Shown: in pieces, positions 23,688 to 32,584 of the stretch
How positions within the stretch are numbered: the stretch's first letter is position 1
Layout of the letters: each line of letters begins with the position of its first letter
Source of the DNA: a virus
Direction: 5' to 3' (one strand)
Virus record (IMG/VR): IMGVR_UViG_3300006109_000001
Coordinates: 1-49,597 of that record
DNA: 49,597 bases
Translations under genes and position numbers: made by a program
The notes under the pieces: generated by a model
Databases searched by the model: none
What the model saw: the letters and a program-made list of their open reading frames with translations, nothing else
Told to the model about the DNA's origin: nothing

Positions 23688-25181
23688 TTATATTAACTCG
23701 TACCAACCTAGCGCGCCGCCGCCCATATTAGCCAGCATATAAGTAGCCCCGGGAGGCACAATACAAGGCATATTAACTGAGTAGCCGCCGCAACCGTTAA
23801 ACTGTGCAGCCCAATGAGAAATTAAAACGCCATTGATATAAATGTATCCTTGACCACCGCCATTACAACCAAAGTTACCTTGAACTTGAATAAATTTACC
23901 AGTGGTATTAGTATAAGTAACGCCTTGTGATCGTGAGCCTGTTACATCAGTCCAAGTAGAACCGATTACTTGCGCTGGCACTGGCGCTTGTGAAGTCCAA
24001 GTAGAACCATTAGATGTTAGAACATTGCCTACGTTTGAAGGCGCTACGGTTTGCGGTGCAGAAATGCCATTGCCCAAAAGGACATTGTTAGCCGTCAAAG
24101 TGTTAGTGCCAAGGCCGCCAGAGGCAACTGCTAAAGGAGGTACAAGACCTGAAATCGCGCCACCAGTAATGCTTACCGCATTAGAATTTTGAGCTGCCAT
24201 TGACCCCAAAGACGCTGGGTTAAAGAATGGGTTTAGCAAAATCCACTTACCATACACGCTGCTATAGATCATTTCACAAACATAGCCAGCGCCGGGTATA
24301 TCGCCGGGCAATAGTGGCAGATTGTTACCCTTGACGATAGTAGTCGTGGCTGTAGCAGTGCTGCCCAAAGTCAAAGTTAAATTTGGAGTAGTCGTACCGT
24401 TGGCAAAGCCCGCCTTAAACATCAAGAACAAGCCGTCAGATAGCGCAGTCAAAGTTGAAAGAATTGTTACCGCGATAGTATCTGATGCGCCGGTAGCAGT
24501 AGCATAGGTATAGAACTGTTCTTGCAATTGAGCTGGGCTTAACGCAGAAGATTCACCTGTCGCTGGGTTCAAAAGAACATAAGCATCATAGACAGGACTC
24601 CACGCCATCCACATTGGATATCCACTACTTGCAATATCGCCAGCAATTAAAGGCTGGTTATTGGATTTAACGATTGCTTTGGTTGCTAAAAGCGTAGAAC
24701 CAATGGTTAAAGCCAATGTTGCACCGCTGGTATTGGTAGACGCAGCTTGCAAGGTAAAGGTGAAATTGGTAGGAATGGTTGATAAATTCGATGGAATCGT
24801 AGCGGCTAAGGCGTTAGCGCTGCCGGTTGCAATTGCAAAGTCATAAGTACCATTCTGATACTGGTCAAGCTGGATGTTATTCTGAATACTTCCAGCAGTG
24901 AAATACATTCCAGCCAAGTCATTCGCCAGCCAAGATTGAGCAGTAGTGCCTTCTTGAGCGCGAACAATAGTTAGGGTATCCCCTGATCTAGCTGTCACCA
25001 ATACGATTTCGTTCAAAAGACCAGTGGCATTATCCACAAAAGTCATCTTAAAGCCTTGTCCAGTAGTAGGAGAAGGGAATAATGAGCCTGTACCTGAAGC
25101 AAGGACAGCAGTAGTCGATACGCTAGAGAGAGGCGCGGCTAGAGTTGATTTAGCATTATTAGCAAATAAAAGAATAGTCAT
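23688..25181 (-). CDS. Tail fibre with shared anchor and internal duplication
   Basis: A 497-residue fibre. Residues 1-105 are the same anchor domain as in the two downstream fibre proteins. Residues about 110-320 contain a tandem duplication of roughly 100 residues: TLALTIGSTLLATKAIVKSN...YDAYVLLNP and LTLTLGSTATATTTIVKGN...YGKWILLNP. A glycine/valine-rich linker (SGGLGTNTLTANNVLLGNG, typical of phage fibres) leads to a C-terminal beta domain ending GGGALGWYELI. It is the fibre gene closest to the baseplate genes and may be the adaptor onto which the others attach. Confidence 0.78.
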   Translation of the reverse strand: MTILLFANNAKSTLAAPLSSVSTTAVLASGTGSLFPSPTTGQGFKMTFVDNATGLLNEIVLVTARSGDTLTIVRAQEGTTAQSWLANDLAGMYFTAGSIQNNIQLDQYQNGTYDFAIATGSANALAATIPSNLSTIPTNFTFTLQAASTNTSGATLALTIGSTLLATKAIVKSNNQPLIAGDIASSGYPMWMAWSPVYDAYVLLNPATGESSALSPAQLQEQFYTYATATGASDTIAVTILSTLTALSDGLFLMFKAGFANGTTTPNLTLTLGSTATATTTIVKGNNLPLLPGDIPGAGYVCEMIYSSVYGKWILLNPFFNPASLGSMAAQNSNAVSITGGAISGLVPPLAVASGGLGTNTLTANNVLLGNGISAPQTVAPSNVGNVLTSNGSTWTSQAPVPAQVIGSTWTDVTGSRSQGVTYTNTTGKFIQVQGNFGCNGGGQGYIYINGVLISHWAAQFNGCGGYSVNMPCIVPPGATYMLANMGGGALGWYELI

Positions 25182-25191
25182 CGCAAATCTC

Positions 25192-25884
25192 TTAGAAAGT
25201 TACGTTGTAAGTATAGCCGATTGGGAGCTGTAAAACACCTGCCTTAATGGCAGATTCCAAAATTGGAGCTAGATCGGTAGGAATTAATGGGGTATATAAA
25301 GTTGGCGCGTTTAATGGCACTTCATTCAAATCAAAACTATCTAAAAGCGCTCCGCCCTTCTTAATGCTGACACCGGGCGCAATACGAATTGTGACTACAT
25401 CCATAGCATCCATAGTGACGCTAATTTGATAGGTTTCGTCAATATTGTGAGATACGCCATTAACGCCAGACAAAAAGCGAGCTACGCGGCGTTTTAGCCA
25501 GTTGATCGTAAACTGAAAGCCATCGCCTTTATAGAAGTTCCAAGTAATGCAACGCTTGAAAATATCGTCGGTGACTTGATAAAAGTCAGTAGGGGCTATT
25601 CGCACATTTTGGTTATAGGGGACTTCATTTAGATGAATGGTGTTATAAACGCCTTTATCGAAATAATCCCCTTTTGGTAATACAGGGCGGGTAAAGCCAT
25701 ATAGCCCTAAAGCAATCCACTCCAATAAAACACCACTCTTAGTAGTGTAAATCGGTAGATTTAGCGTGTTTATCTTATCTAGATTGCTTTGTGATAGCTC
25801 ATTATAGGCGGTGAAAAACGCTTCTAAATCAGGATCACCATTGTATTGTTGGTATAGATAGCTAGGAAGAATCTTGCTAATCAT
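25192..25884 (-). CDS. Baseplate wedge protein (tail protein I / DUF2612-like)
   Basis: A 230-residue protein beginning MISKILPSYLYQQYNGDPDLEAFFTAYNEL, with an N-terminal helical domain followed by beta structure containing IFKRCITWNFYKGDG. It directly follows the baseplate J-like gene and precedes the fibres, the place of P2 gpI and its equivalents, which link baseplate wedges to fibres. The family assignment is by context and size. Confidence 0.6.
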   Translation of the reverse strand: MISKILPSYLYQQYNGDPDLEAFFTAYNELSQSNLDKINTLNLPIYTTKSGVLLEWIALGLYGFTRPVLPKGDYFDKGVYNTIHLNEVPYNQNVRIAPTDFYQVTDDIFKRCITWNFYKGDGFQFTINWLKRRVARFLSGVNGVSHNIDETYQISVTMDAMDVVTIRIAPGVSIKKGGALLDSFDLNEVPLNAPTLYTPLIPTDLAPILESAIKAGVLQLPIGYTYNVTF

Positions 25885-25887
25885 CTA

Positions 25888-27285
25888 TTAGCCTTGAGTA
25901 ATAACAATAGAAGCGTTGTTTGTTTCAAAGTAAGACTCAGGATCGCCATAAATCAGGCCTGTGCCGGCGTCTGGCGGTACGTCAATACCGTTAATTGCTA
26001 CCGTAAAGACCATGCGTGAAAGCAATGGAGGCGGAATAACCGCTGCGATTGCTGTCTGAAATACGTTTTGCAATTCAAATACGTTGATTGGCTGGCCGAC
26101 ATAAATGCTGTTAATGTAGTTTGCCAAGGCGGGCTGGCCTAGTTGAGCCACTGCTGTTGGGGATACATAGTTGGTTGAAGTTGTATTCCAAGTCAAAGCA
26201 ATATTGACGGTTTGCTGCGGTGGGCTTACAAACGTGATTTGATAAGTATCCGGATAATCATTAATGGATACAGTGATATTGCGTAAGTTTGGAGTGACCA
26301 CGCCGCCGCCAGTATAAGTGGCATAGCTAGTAGTGTTTACCCCTAGACTGAAAGTTGTTTCGGAAAGAACCGTAATAGTATAAGTGCCGTTGTAGGCTGT
26401 AACGGCTGATCCGCTAATTTGAATTACTTGGCCAGTAGCATAGCCATGATTTAAGTTGGTGGTTACTACGCCCGGATTGGCCTTCGTAATAGACGTTGCC
26501 AACAATACCGAGCCAATTAAATCGCCTAAATCGAACAAACCTTTAAAAATGGCGTTGGCCACTTCATAAGGATCACCGCCGCCGACAATAATGGTATACA
26601 AGTCACCAGAAGCCTTGATTGCGATCAAACGCTGCTGAACGCCAGAAATGCGGCCTAGCAAAGTTTTGAGCAATGTTGGTGTGCCTTGGCATACTGCTTG
26701 TCCAGCTTGAATTACTTGAGCTTGATAGGCTTGTAAAGTTTGAGCTGCTTGGCCGGGGACACCGGTGACTTGGTTTGTACAAGTAACAGTGATACCAGAC
26801 GGAATAGAGGTAACAACTTGGGTGACAGTGCCTACTGGAACAGCCCATGAACCTTGCTGGACAGCCAAACAATAGAGAGCTGCGCTTTGGCCAGAAGTTC
26901 CAATGATGCCGCCATCTTGAACGGTATATTGATGCGTACCATCGGATACAGTAAAACCTACTGGGATTACAAAACCAGCATCGCCAATAAAAGTTACATA
27001 AACAGAAGTATTTGCGCCTATGCCGCGTTCAACACCATAGACCGCGCCTAATTGATAAAGCAAGAAAGCATTGGCAGTGTAAGGGCTAATAGAGTTAATC
27101 AAATCAACATAGGCCTGATCTTGAATAACTGCTGCACCCGCAGCCGTAGACGCCATATCTTCAACTAAAGAACCGGGAAGATTGGCTGTAAGGCCGGGGG
27201 ATAGTGTAGTAGCAACAGCAACTAATTCATCACGAATGACGGTAGGATCGGTTGTAACTGCACCTGCGCTTGTCAATGTACTCAT
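25888..27285 (-). CDS. Baseplate J-like wedge protein with inserted Ig-like domain
   Basis: A 465-residue protein with the features of P2 gpJ / gp6-like wedge proteins: PGSLVEDMASTAAGAAVIQDQAYVDLIN, ANAFLLYQLGAVYGVERG and a C-terminal FTVAINGIDVPPDAGTGLIYGDPESYFET. Residues about 264-332 are an insert (LNHGYATGQVIQISG, YNGTYTITVLSETTF) of the small beta domain often matched to E1 FCCH-like folds. A related insert occurs in the tail sheath. It forms the ring that triggers sheath contraction. Confidence 0.85.
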   Translation of the reverse strand: MSTLTSAGAVTTDPTVIRDELVAVATTLSPGLTANLPGSLVEDMASTAAGAAVIQDQAYVDLINSISPYTANAFLLYQLGAVYGVERGIGANTSVYVTFIGDAGFVIPVGFTVSDGTHQYTVQDGGIIGTSGQSAALYCLAVQQGSWAVPVGTVTQVVTSIPSGITVTCTNQVTGVPGQAAQTLQAYQAQVIQAGQAVCQGTPTLLKTLLGRISGVQQRLIAIKASGDLYTIIVGGGDPYEVANAIFKGLFDLGDLIGSVLLATSITKANPGVVTTNLNHGYATGQVIQISGSAVTAYNGTYTITVLSETTFSLGVNTTSYATYTGGGVVTPNLRNITVSINDYPDTYQITFVSPPQQTVNIALTWNTTSTNYVSPTAVAQLGQPALANYINSIYVGQPINVFELQNVFQTAIAAVIPPPLLSRMVFTVAINGIDVPPDAGTGLIYGDPESYFETNNASIVITQG

Positions 27286-27606
27286 TTATGTTGCCACCTG
27301 TGATTGAACGACTGTTCCATTTTGGAAAATTGCTGAGATATTGTAAGTCGGATTGGCTGCGTTTAGTTGTTTCACAACAGTCAAAGTAGCGAAATAAGGC
27401 GCATACTGAGATTGCGTTCTGTTAACCGCAGCGTCCGGTGCAATTTGACTCATTACAGAATCATGGGCTGGAAGGCCGTAGTTCCCATAAAAAGGGCTTT
27501 CATTCTGGTTAAGACGCAAAGTTTGAGCCAATGTAGCCAGCCAAATATAGCCAATTTCATTAACTTGAACCCATTGCCCAGTATTAGTTTTACCGTAAGT
27601 TCTCAT
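27286..27606 (-). CDS. Putative small baseplate wedge protein (gpW/gp25-like position)
   Basis: A 106-residue protein (WLATLAQTLRLNQNESPFYGNYGLPAHDSV...) located between the spike and the J-like protein, where P2 gpW or T4 gp25 counterparts sit in contractile tails. Size and the C-terminal strand pair fit a sheath-initiator type fold, but the EPR motif is not evident. Its ATG overlaps the spike gene end. Confidence 0.5.
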   Translation of the reverse strand: MRTYGKTNTGQWVQVNEIGYIWLATLAQTLRLNQNESPFYGNYGLPAHDSVMSQIAPDAAVNRTQSQYAPYFATLTVVKQLNAANPTYNISAIFQNGTVVQSQVAT

Positions 27607-28337
27607 GTTGGCGTTCCTGTAGTACCACCACCAGTTTGTACCCCACCATGCGTATGAGTGCTACCGACAGCTTTACCATTATTTGTAAGTGTGCCAGTTT
27701 GGGTGAAGTTACCAGTTTGATTGATATTTCCAGTTACGTTCATAGTTCCGCCAGTTCCGCCACTGATTGCAAAACCATCATTGCCAGTAATGAGGCCATT
27801 AACCGTCAAATTACCGTTCATTGTGGTATTGCCATTATTTACAATTAAATTACCGCCAGCAAGGTCTATTATAATTCCATCGTGATTTAAAGTCAGCTTT
27901 ACATCTTGGTCTTTGGTAGTTATTTCAACGCCATTGATGCCATAAAGAACCAAATATGTACCATCTACAGTAAACCAATTCTTATTGCTAATTGGTACGA
28001 AAACAAGGCCGCCAAGGTTACTTGGGCTACTCAAGGGGGCTAACCCTAATCCAAGTCCTGAAATGCCGCCTAGCCTCGTATTGGCTGCAATGCAGATACC
28101 TTTATCGCCGATTTGTACAGGTAAGCGGGTATATTCGCTTTCGGCAATTGGACAAGTTACTGGAGGAATTGTGATGTTTTCACTATCTACTTCAAAGTTG
28201 ACCGTTACGATTGCGCCATCTACGGCCACAACGGAACAAGGCAAAATCTTACCAAGGCCTTGTTGATGATCCTCAATTTGACGTTCAACCGTATTATTAA
28301 GCGATACGGCAAAAGGGACTTTTTGGGCTAAACTCAT
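27603..28337 (-). CDS. Baseplate central spike (Gp138/gpV-like)
   Basis: A 244-residue spike. The N-terminal OB-fold region (about 25-115, LPCSVVAVDGAIVTVNFEV) is followed by a beta-helical stalk (NLIVNNGNTTMNGNLTVNG..., INQTGNFTQTGTLTNNG). The C-terminal tip GSTHTHGGVQTGGG contains the HxH motif that binds iron at the apex of P2 gpV and phi92 Gp138 spikes. It is the membrane-piercing point of the contractile tail. Confidence 0.9.
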   Translation of the reverse strand: MSLAQKVPFAVSLNNTVERQIEDHQQGLGKILPCSVVAVDGAIVTVNFEVDSENITIPPVTCPIAESEYTRLPVQIGDKGICIAANTRLGGISGLGLGLAPLSSPSNLGGLVFVPISNKNWFTVDGTYLVLYGINGVEITTKDQDVKLTLNHDGIIIDLAGGNLIVNNGNTTMNGNLTVNGLITGNDGFAISGGTGGTMNVTGNINQTGNFTQTGTLTNNGKAVGSTHTHGGVQTGGGTTGTPT

Positions 28338-29327
28338 TTATAGAATTCCAGATGGTAGTGGGCTTGGTATTACACAATTTACTACAGTTACCCAACTATT
28401 AGCATCAGCTTGTCTACTACTTCCAACATGACGGATTTTACTAATTTGAAATACGCCTTGAAAAGAAATATTATCTCGATTCTGAGAAAAACTATTAATA
28501 ATGTTGGTTGTTGGTGTTCCTTTTGGAAACGTGATGTAATCATTGACGTTCAAATCGCTTCGCATGACCAACTTGGCTTGGATTTCGCTTACGTTAAGCC
28601 AAGTCAAGTTTCCGATGATATCGGTAAATTTAATATTGTTTCGCGTTGCCGTTTTAGCTGTACCATCGCTTAAATTAAAACCATCTGGTGTTAGGGTAAT
28701 CCCTACCCCTAAATAACTTTTATCTGTAATGATGGCTTTGCTGTAATCATACATTTGCTTTGAGAATTTCACTAAGCTATCGTATTTACCTTTTTGATCT
28801 TCGGTATAGATTAAATTTGGGCTAAGAGTACCGCTAATTGGTACATTGGGATAAGCAATGCCAAAAGCTGTCCGAATGGCTGATTCTAATGTATCGCCTT
28901 TTGTCCATGTCCAAGGTAAGTTCACTGGATTAACTGGTGATCCAATAGCCGAGCCAACCACCAAATCAAGGCTAATCTCATTACCTTGCCAATTGGCAAA
29001 GGCTTGCAAAATCACGCCATCAATTACTAAGCCCGCTTGGGACGGCTGGGCAAAAGGCAAGCCTTTAGTCATACCTACTGAAATCTTAATCTTGGCAAAA
29101 TTATTGGCCTGATAGTCAGGATTCAAATTTGAAATTTGACTGATATCTGCATACGAGATGCCATAGATTCTAAGCCAGCTATTTTGCGCTGTTTGATGAT
29201 AAAGCTGCTGATAAAGGTCTAACTCCACTCGCAGCGCAGCCCCATTATTGGTTCTTGAGCTACTTAGCGTTGAATAAGTAATTGGCTTACCCGAAATTGG
29301 GGCTATGGCAATTTCATAAAAACGCAT
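28338..29327 (-). CDS. Baseplate hub protein (gp27/gpD-like)
   Basis: A 329-residue beta-rich protein (MRFYEIAIAPISG..., ALRVELDLYQQ, WLRIYGISYADISQISNLN, IVNC-terminal VVNCVIP). It sits between the plug and the spike genes, where the trimeric hub that holds the spike is encoded in simple myoviruses. Function is assigned by position and general character. Confidence 0.65.
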   Translation of the reverse strand: MRFYEIAIAPISGKPITYSTLSSSRTNNGAALRVELDLYQQLYHQTAQNSWLRIYGISYADISQISNLNPDYQANNFAKIKISVGMTKGLPFAQPSQAGLVIDGVILQAFANWQGNEISLDLVVGSAIGSPVNPVNLPWTWTKGDTLESAIRTAFGIAYPNVPISGTLSPNLIYTEDQKGKYDSLVKFSKQMYDYSKAIITDKSYLGVGITLTPDGFNLSDGTAKTATRNNIKFTDIIGNLTWLNVSEIQAKLVMRSDLNVNDYITFPKGTPTTNIINSFSQNRDNISFQGVFQISKIRHVGSSRQADANSWVTVVNCVIPSPLPSGIL

Positions 29328-29599
29328 TATGGGGTTATCTCAAAATTTTGGCTGCTTACACGATAGAGCAGCGTTGAAGTTGTAAAATAGCCAAAAAGCA
29401 GGTTTATATCCGCTTCATTAGGTGACCCAATAATTGGACGGCTAAAAATCAAATTGCGCGCATTGTCATAAATAGAAATGTAATAGCGTTGGCCATAGGC
29501 GTTCCAAGTGCAAATCGCTACATAAGTAATTCCATCCAAAGTTGGATTGAATTGAAAATTTGCAGTTGACGAAGGATTAAAGTTAATTAGCGTAGTCAT
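29327..29599 (-). CDS. Baseplate plug protein (Pam3 gp18-like)
   Basis: A 90-residue protein with NFQFNPTLDGITYVAICTWNAYGQRYYISIYDNARNLIFSRPIIG, matching the small 'baseplate plug' family known from freshwater cyanophage Pam3 (F-x-F...LDG..Y...W...R-Y-Y). It would seal the hub below the tube. It overlaps the hub gene start by one base. Confidence 0.78.
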   Translation of the reverse strand: MTTLINFNPSSTANFQFNPTLDGITYVAICTWNAYGQRYYISIYDNARNLIFSRPIIGSPNEADINLLFGYFTTSTLLYRVSSQNFEITP

Positions 29600-29601
29600 A
29601 G

Positions 29602-30240
29602 TTAATCCGCAAAAGAATTAATATCTATAGGTGGGGTTTCCGCCCAGCTTAGATTGGTTGCGCTAATTGGTAGGCCATTAGAAAATTTATTCATCAGGTT
29701 GCCCAAGACTTGTTGCGCGCCTGATTGGGTAATCAAAGGCTGCACAAAATCCCATTGATACATCAATTGAACTTGCTTATCACTTGGGCTACTGATATCG
29801 CGTAGATTGGTTAGTAAGCAATTGGTATAGGTGTACGCGGGGGTAATAACAGTGAAACTACCGCCAGCCAAAATATGGGAGTCAAGCGCAGTCTTGAAAG
29901 CGGTCATAATCGCTTGTTTTAGGGGGTAGCCACCGCCGTTTTGAGCTGGACATACCATGAGCAGAGAAATCTTCAACGGCATCTGTATGACCGCATTAGC
30001 GGCCATTTGCAAATTGGCAAAGGGATACTCGGCTACTGCCCATTCTTCTAAGGTACTGCCGGGCAAAGGCTTGTAATGAGCAAAAAACTCTTTATTCTGA
30101 AGGCCGGGGATATCAATAATTTCGGTCAAAAGCGTAATTGGCAATACACTGCCCGGCATGAACTGAGCCAAGCCATTTTGCAAAATGATCGGCGATATCT
30201 CATACGCCGCTTTAAAAATGTCTTTTACTAAAGTGGTCAT
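29602..30240 (-). CDS. Putative baseplate/tail-tube terminal protein
   Basis: A 212-residue protein (MTTLVKDIFKAAYEISPIILQNGLAQFMPGSVLPITLLTE...) between the tape measure and the plug gene. In simple myoviruses this position encodes a hub-proximal protein joining the tube to the baseplate. Overlaps the tape-measure end by 4 bp. No clear motif is seen. Confidence 0.55.
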   Translation of the reverse strand: MTTLVKDIFKAAYEISPIILQNGLAQFMPGSVLPITLLTEIIDIPGLQNKEFFAHYKPLPGSTLEEWAVAEYPFANLQMAANAVIQMPLKISLLMVCPAQNGGGYPLKQAIMTAFKTALDSHILAGGSFTVITPAYTYTNCLLTNLRDISSPSDKQVQLMYQWDFVQPLITQSGAQQVLGNLMNKFSNGLPISATNLSWAETPPIDINSFAD

Positions 30241-31847
30241 CTGTTATTTGCTCCCGGTGCTGCGGCTGCATTAGCGTTAATATCTGCGCCTGTAGAAGTA
30301 GTCACGTTCAACTGTATAGATTGGGCAATCCGCAATCTATCAGCCAATTCCTGATCTGGATTACGAGGCCGTTCATAGGCGATACCCGCCCTAGTAGCTT
30401 CAGTGATGTTGGTTGCCCTTCTTAGCTGCGCGCCCGCATCACGTTCATTGTTTTGTAACTCATAGTTTACAAAAGCTAATTGTTCTTCAAAAGTGGAATT
30501 TTTAATACTGTGCTTAAACAGCTTTTCAAATTCAGCCTGACGATCTGGATGCCATTGGGCAATACCCATAGCTTTGCCGCTATCGCCGAGGGCTTTAGGA
30601 TCAAAACCACTTTCTCTTTCAAGGTTAGCCGTCAAGCCAATAGCTTGAGTTGAAGTCCAACCTTGCTTAGTAAAGTAGTCAATAGCCTGTAGGCGCTTAT
30701 CTTTGCGATCTTGGGCTACACCTTTTACAGCATAATCCGGCATCCAAAAAGGCAATGTTTTACGCGTATCTTCAACTTCAGCCGGCGTTACTTGAGCTTT
30801 TTTATCAATCAAGCCAAAGAATATTGCAGCATTGTAAGTAGCTTCGCCTAGACGTTTAAGGGCTGTTAAGAATACGCCAACATCTTGCTTAAATTCAGGT
30901 GAGCTAAGATATTTGGCAAAGTCATCTAAAGCCTGTTTTACCCTATCGCTACCTAAGAAAGCGTCTAAAGCCTTAGCAACGGCATCTGATATCTTAATTA
31001 ATTCAGGCGTTAATTCCTTCAAATTCTTTATGAAAGAAGTTTCAATTGTATTGCCAGAGCGTTTTAACTGAACCCAAAAATCTTGCCATGCGCGGCTAGT
31101 AGTGTCATCGACTGCCAATAATTCTCTATCGGCCTTAAATTGGTCAATTGTTTTCTTTAATTCATCTTCAGTCAAACTAGACATACGGCGTAATTCTTCC
31201 AAACTAAATACTTGGGTTAGCCCCATAGCTTCAGCAAATTGAGAGGTTTGGCCACCAGCCTTAAATTGGCGGACTGCATTGGTCATTACTGTAGACAACA
31301 TATCGGCTGGGTTCTGACCCGGTGCGCCGCCTAAACGGCCTAAAATTTGCCGTCTGGATAAATCGGATTGAATATCTGCAATATTACCTAAAGCGGCTTC
31401 AGGGTTGATATATCGGCCAAAGTTTACGTTGGCTGCGCGGAGCTGCCCAGTAGATACGCCAAAGCCTTGTGCTTGACGGCGTACATCGCTGGCGCTGGCA
31501 GCCAAGCCGCCTAAACCAAAGCCACCGCCGATAGCACCTAAGGTCAGCCATTTAGCAACAGAGATGGCGCTAGAGGCCATATTGCGAGCAATGTTGGCTG
31601 TTGTACGCTCAACATTGGTTAAGCCTGTGGCGCTATCTTTTAATTCTTTATTAAAAGTCTTTTGCTGGTCAGCTAATTGCTTCCAATATCTCTGAAATTT
31701 AGAACCCGCTTTTTCAGCTTCTTCACTTATTTTTTTAGAGTCGGCAGACGTGGCTTTAACAGCCTTTTGCAATTTATCAAATTCTTTTGCAAACGCTTGA
31801 AATTTCTCGTCAAGAATGTCAATCTCAATAACCGACTTTGTTGCCAT
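30237..31847 (-). CDS. Short tape measure protein with tail-tip lysozyme domain
   Basis: A 536-residue protein: N-terminal coiled coil (10-75), hydrophobic segment (about 88-117, SVAKWLTLGAIGGGFGLGGLAA), helical middle, and a lysozyme-like domain near 390-490 (IDYFTKQGWTSTQAIGLTANLERESGF, GIAQWHPDRQAEF) of the phage tail-lysozyme type, with Glu410/Glu412 as possible catalytic residues. It is short for a tape measure; at about 0.15 nm per residue the tail would be at most about 80 nm. It sets tail length and helps cut peptidoglycan at entry. Confidence 0.85.
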   Translation of the reverse strand: MATKSVIEIDILDEKFQAFAKEFDKLQKAVKATSADSKKISEEAEKAGSKFQRYWKQLADQQKTFNKELKDSATGLTNVERTTANIARNMASSAISVAKWLTLGAIGGGFGLGGLAASASDVRRQAQGFGVSTGQLRAANVNFGRYINPEAALGNIADIQSDLSRRQILGRLGGAPGQNPADMLSTVMTNAVRQFKAGGQTSQFAEAMGLTQVFSLEELRRMSSLTEDELKKTIDQFKADRELLAVDDTTSRAWQDFWVQLKRSGNTIETSFIKNLKELTPELIKISDAVAKALDAFLGSDRVKQALDDFAKYLSSPEFKQDVGVFLTALKRLGEATYNAAIFFGLIDKKAQVTPAEVEDTRKTLPFWMPDYAVKGVAQDRKDKRLQAIDYFTKQGWTSTQAIGLTANLERESGFDPKALGDSGKAMGIAQWHPDRQAEFEKLFKHSIKNSTFEEQLAFVNYELQNNERDAGAQLRRATNITEATRAGIAYERPRNPDQELADRLRIAQSIQLNVTTSTGADINANAAAAPGANNR

Positions 31848-31865
31848 GTTTCTCTTTCCAGTTGG

Positions 31866-32021
31866 TTAAAAAATTGACTTATTATTGATCGCTCTAATTA
31901 TATGGCGGTTTCGGTATTCTTCTACGTCGATCCACTTTCCGCCATTTTCCTTCATAAATTCACTGAAACCAGCATTGCTAAAATAGTCTAAGAGATAAGC
32001 GACGATTCCTTCGCTTTCTTT
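31866..32021 (-). CDS. Tail chaperone extension reached by probable -1 frameshift
   Basis: In the -1 frame relative to the chaperone gene, codons from 32021 to 31869 encode 51 residues (KESEGIVAYLLDYFSN..., GGKWIDVEEYRNRHI) ending at TAA 31866. The chaperone frame contains T-GGA-AAG at 32024-32018, one base off lambda's G-GGA-AAG slippery site, just before its own stop. A G/GT-type pair immediately upstream of the tape measure is the classic arrangement. The fusion would be about 235 residues. Confidence 0.6.
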   Translation of the reverse strand, partial: KESEGIVAYLLDYFSNAGFSEFMKENGGKWIDVEEYRNRHIIRAINNKSIF

Positions 32022-32572
32022 CCAATAGGCTCTTTTTTGGTCAATATCGGTAAACCATTCTGATACTCCATAGAGTCCAATGAGGTAAGTTCCCAGTTCC
32101 TTAGCGCTCCCGCCATCTCCAAGAAAGAATTTTTTAAATCCTTGGGCGCGACCTTGGAGATTGCTGTAAAAAAAACTAGCGAACTGAGAACCTCAGCTTC
32201 CTCATCTTCATCTAATATTTCACGTTTAACTGCTACATCTAAAGGCAAAGTTTCCCAACCTTTTTCAGTTGCCACTAATACGTTGGTCAAACGAACAATC
32301 TCATTGACCAGACCGAATTTAACCCCACCTGCGCCGTCCCAGTTCCCCGCCTTAGTCGCAATTGACTTTAGGGCTGGGTAAGCTAGTTGGGGCGCAGATA
32401 AAGCTAAATGCGCTTGATTCACACTATCAAAGCATTGGCTAAATACTTTGCCTAATTCCAGATAAAACTGTTCAAAAACCGACCTGCCTATAGATGCCGA
32501 ATGTACATGAACTGTTCCATTCTTGGCGGTTTGAACTTGCATCACTAAATTCAAATTCCGATCAATTTTCAC
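31988..32572 (-). CDS. Tail assembly chaperone
   Basis: A 194-residue protein located between the tail tube and tape measure genes. It contains LGKVFSQCFDSVNQAHLALSAPQLAYPAL and ends in KKAKESSLIS. Position and size match lambda gpG-like chaperones that coat the tape measure during tail assembly. A frameshifted longer form is proposed separately. SD AAGGATAAAAGTG precedes the ATG. Confidence 0.72.
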   Translation of the reverse strand: MKIDRNLNLVMQVQTAKNGTVHVHSASIGRSVFEQFYLELGKVFSQCFDSVNQAHLALSAPQLAYPALKSIATKAGNWDGAGGVKFGLVNEIVRLTNVLVATEKGWETLPLDVAVKREILDEDEEAEVLSSLVFFTAISKVAPKDLKNSFLEMAGALRNWELTSLDSMEYQNGLPILTKKEPIGKKAKESSLIS

Positions 32573-32584
32573 TTTTATCCTTTA

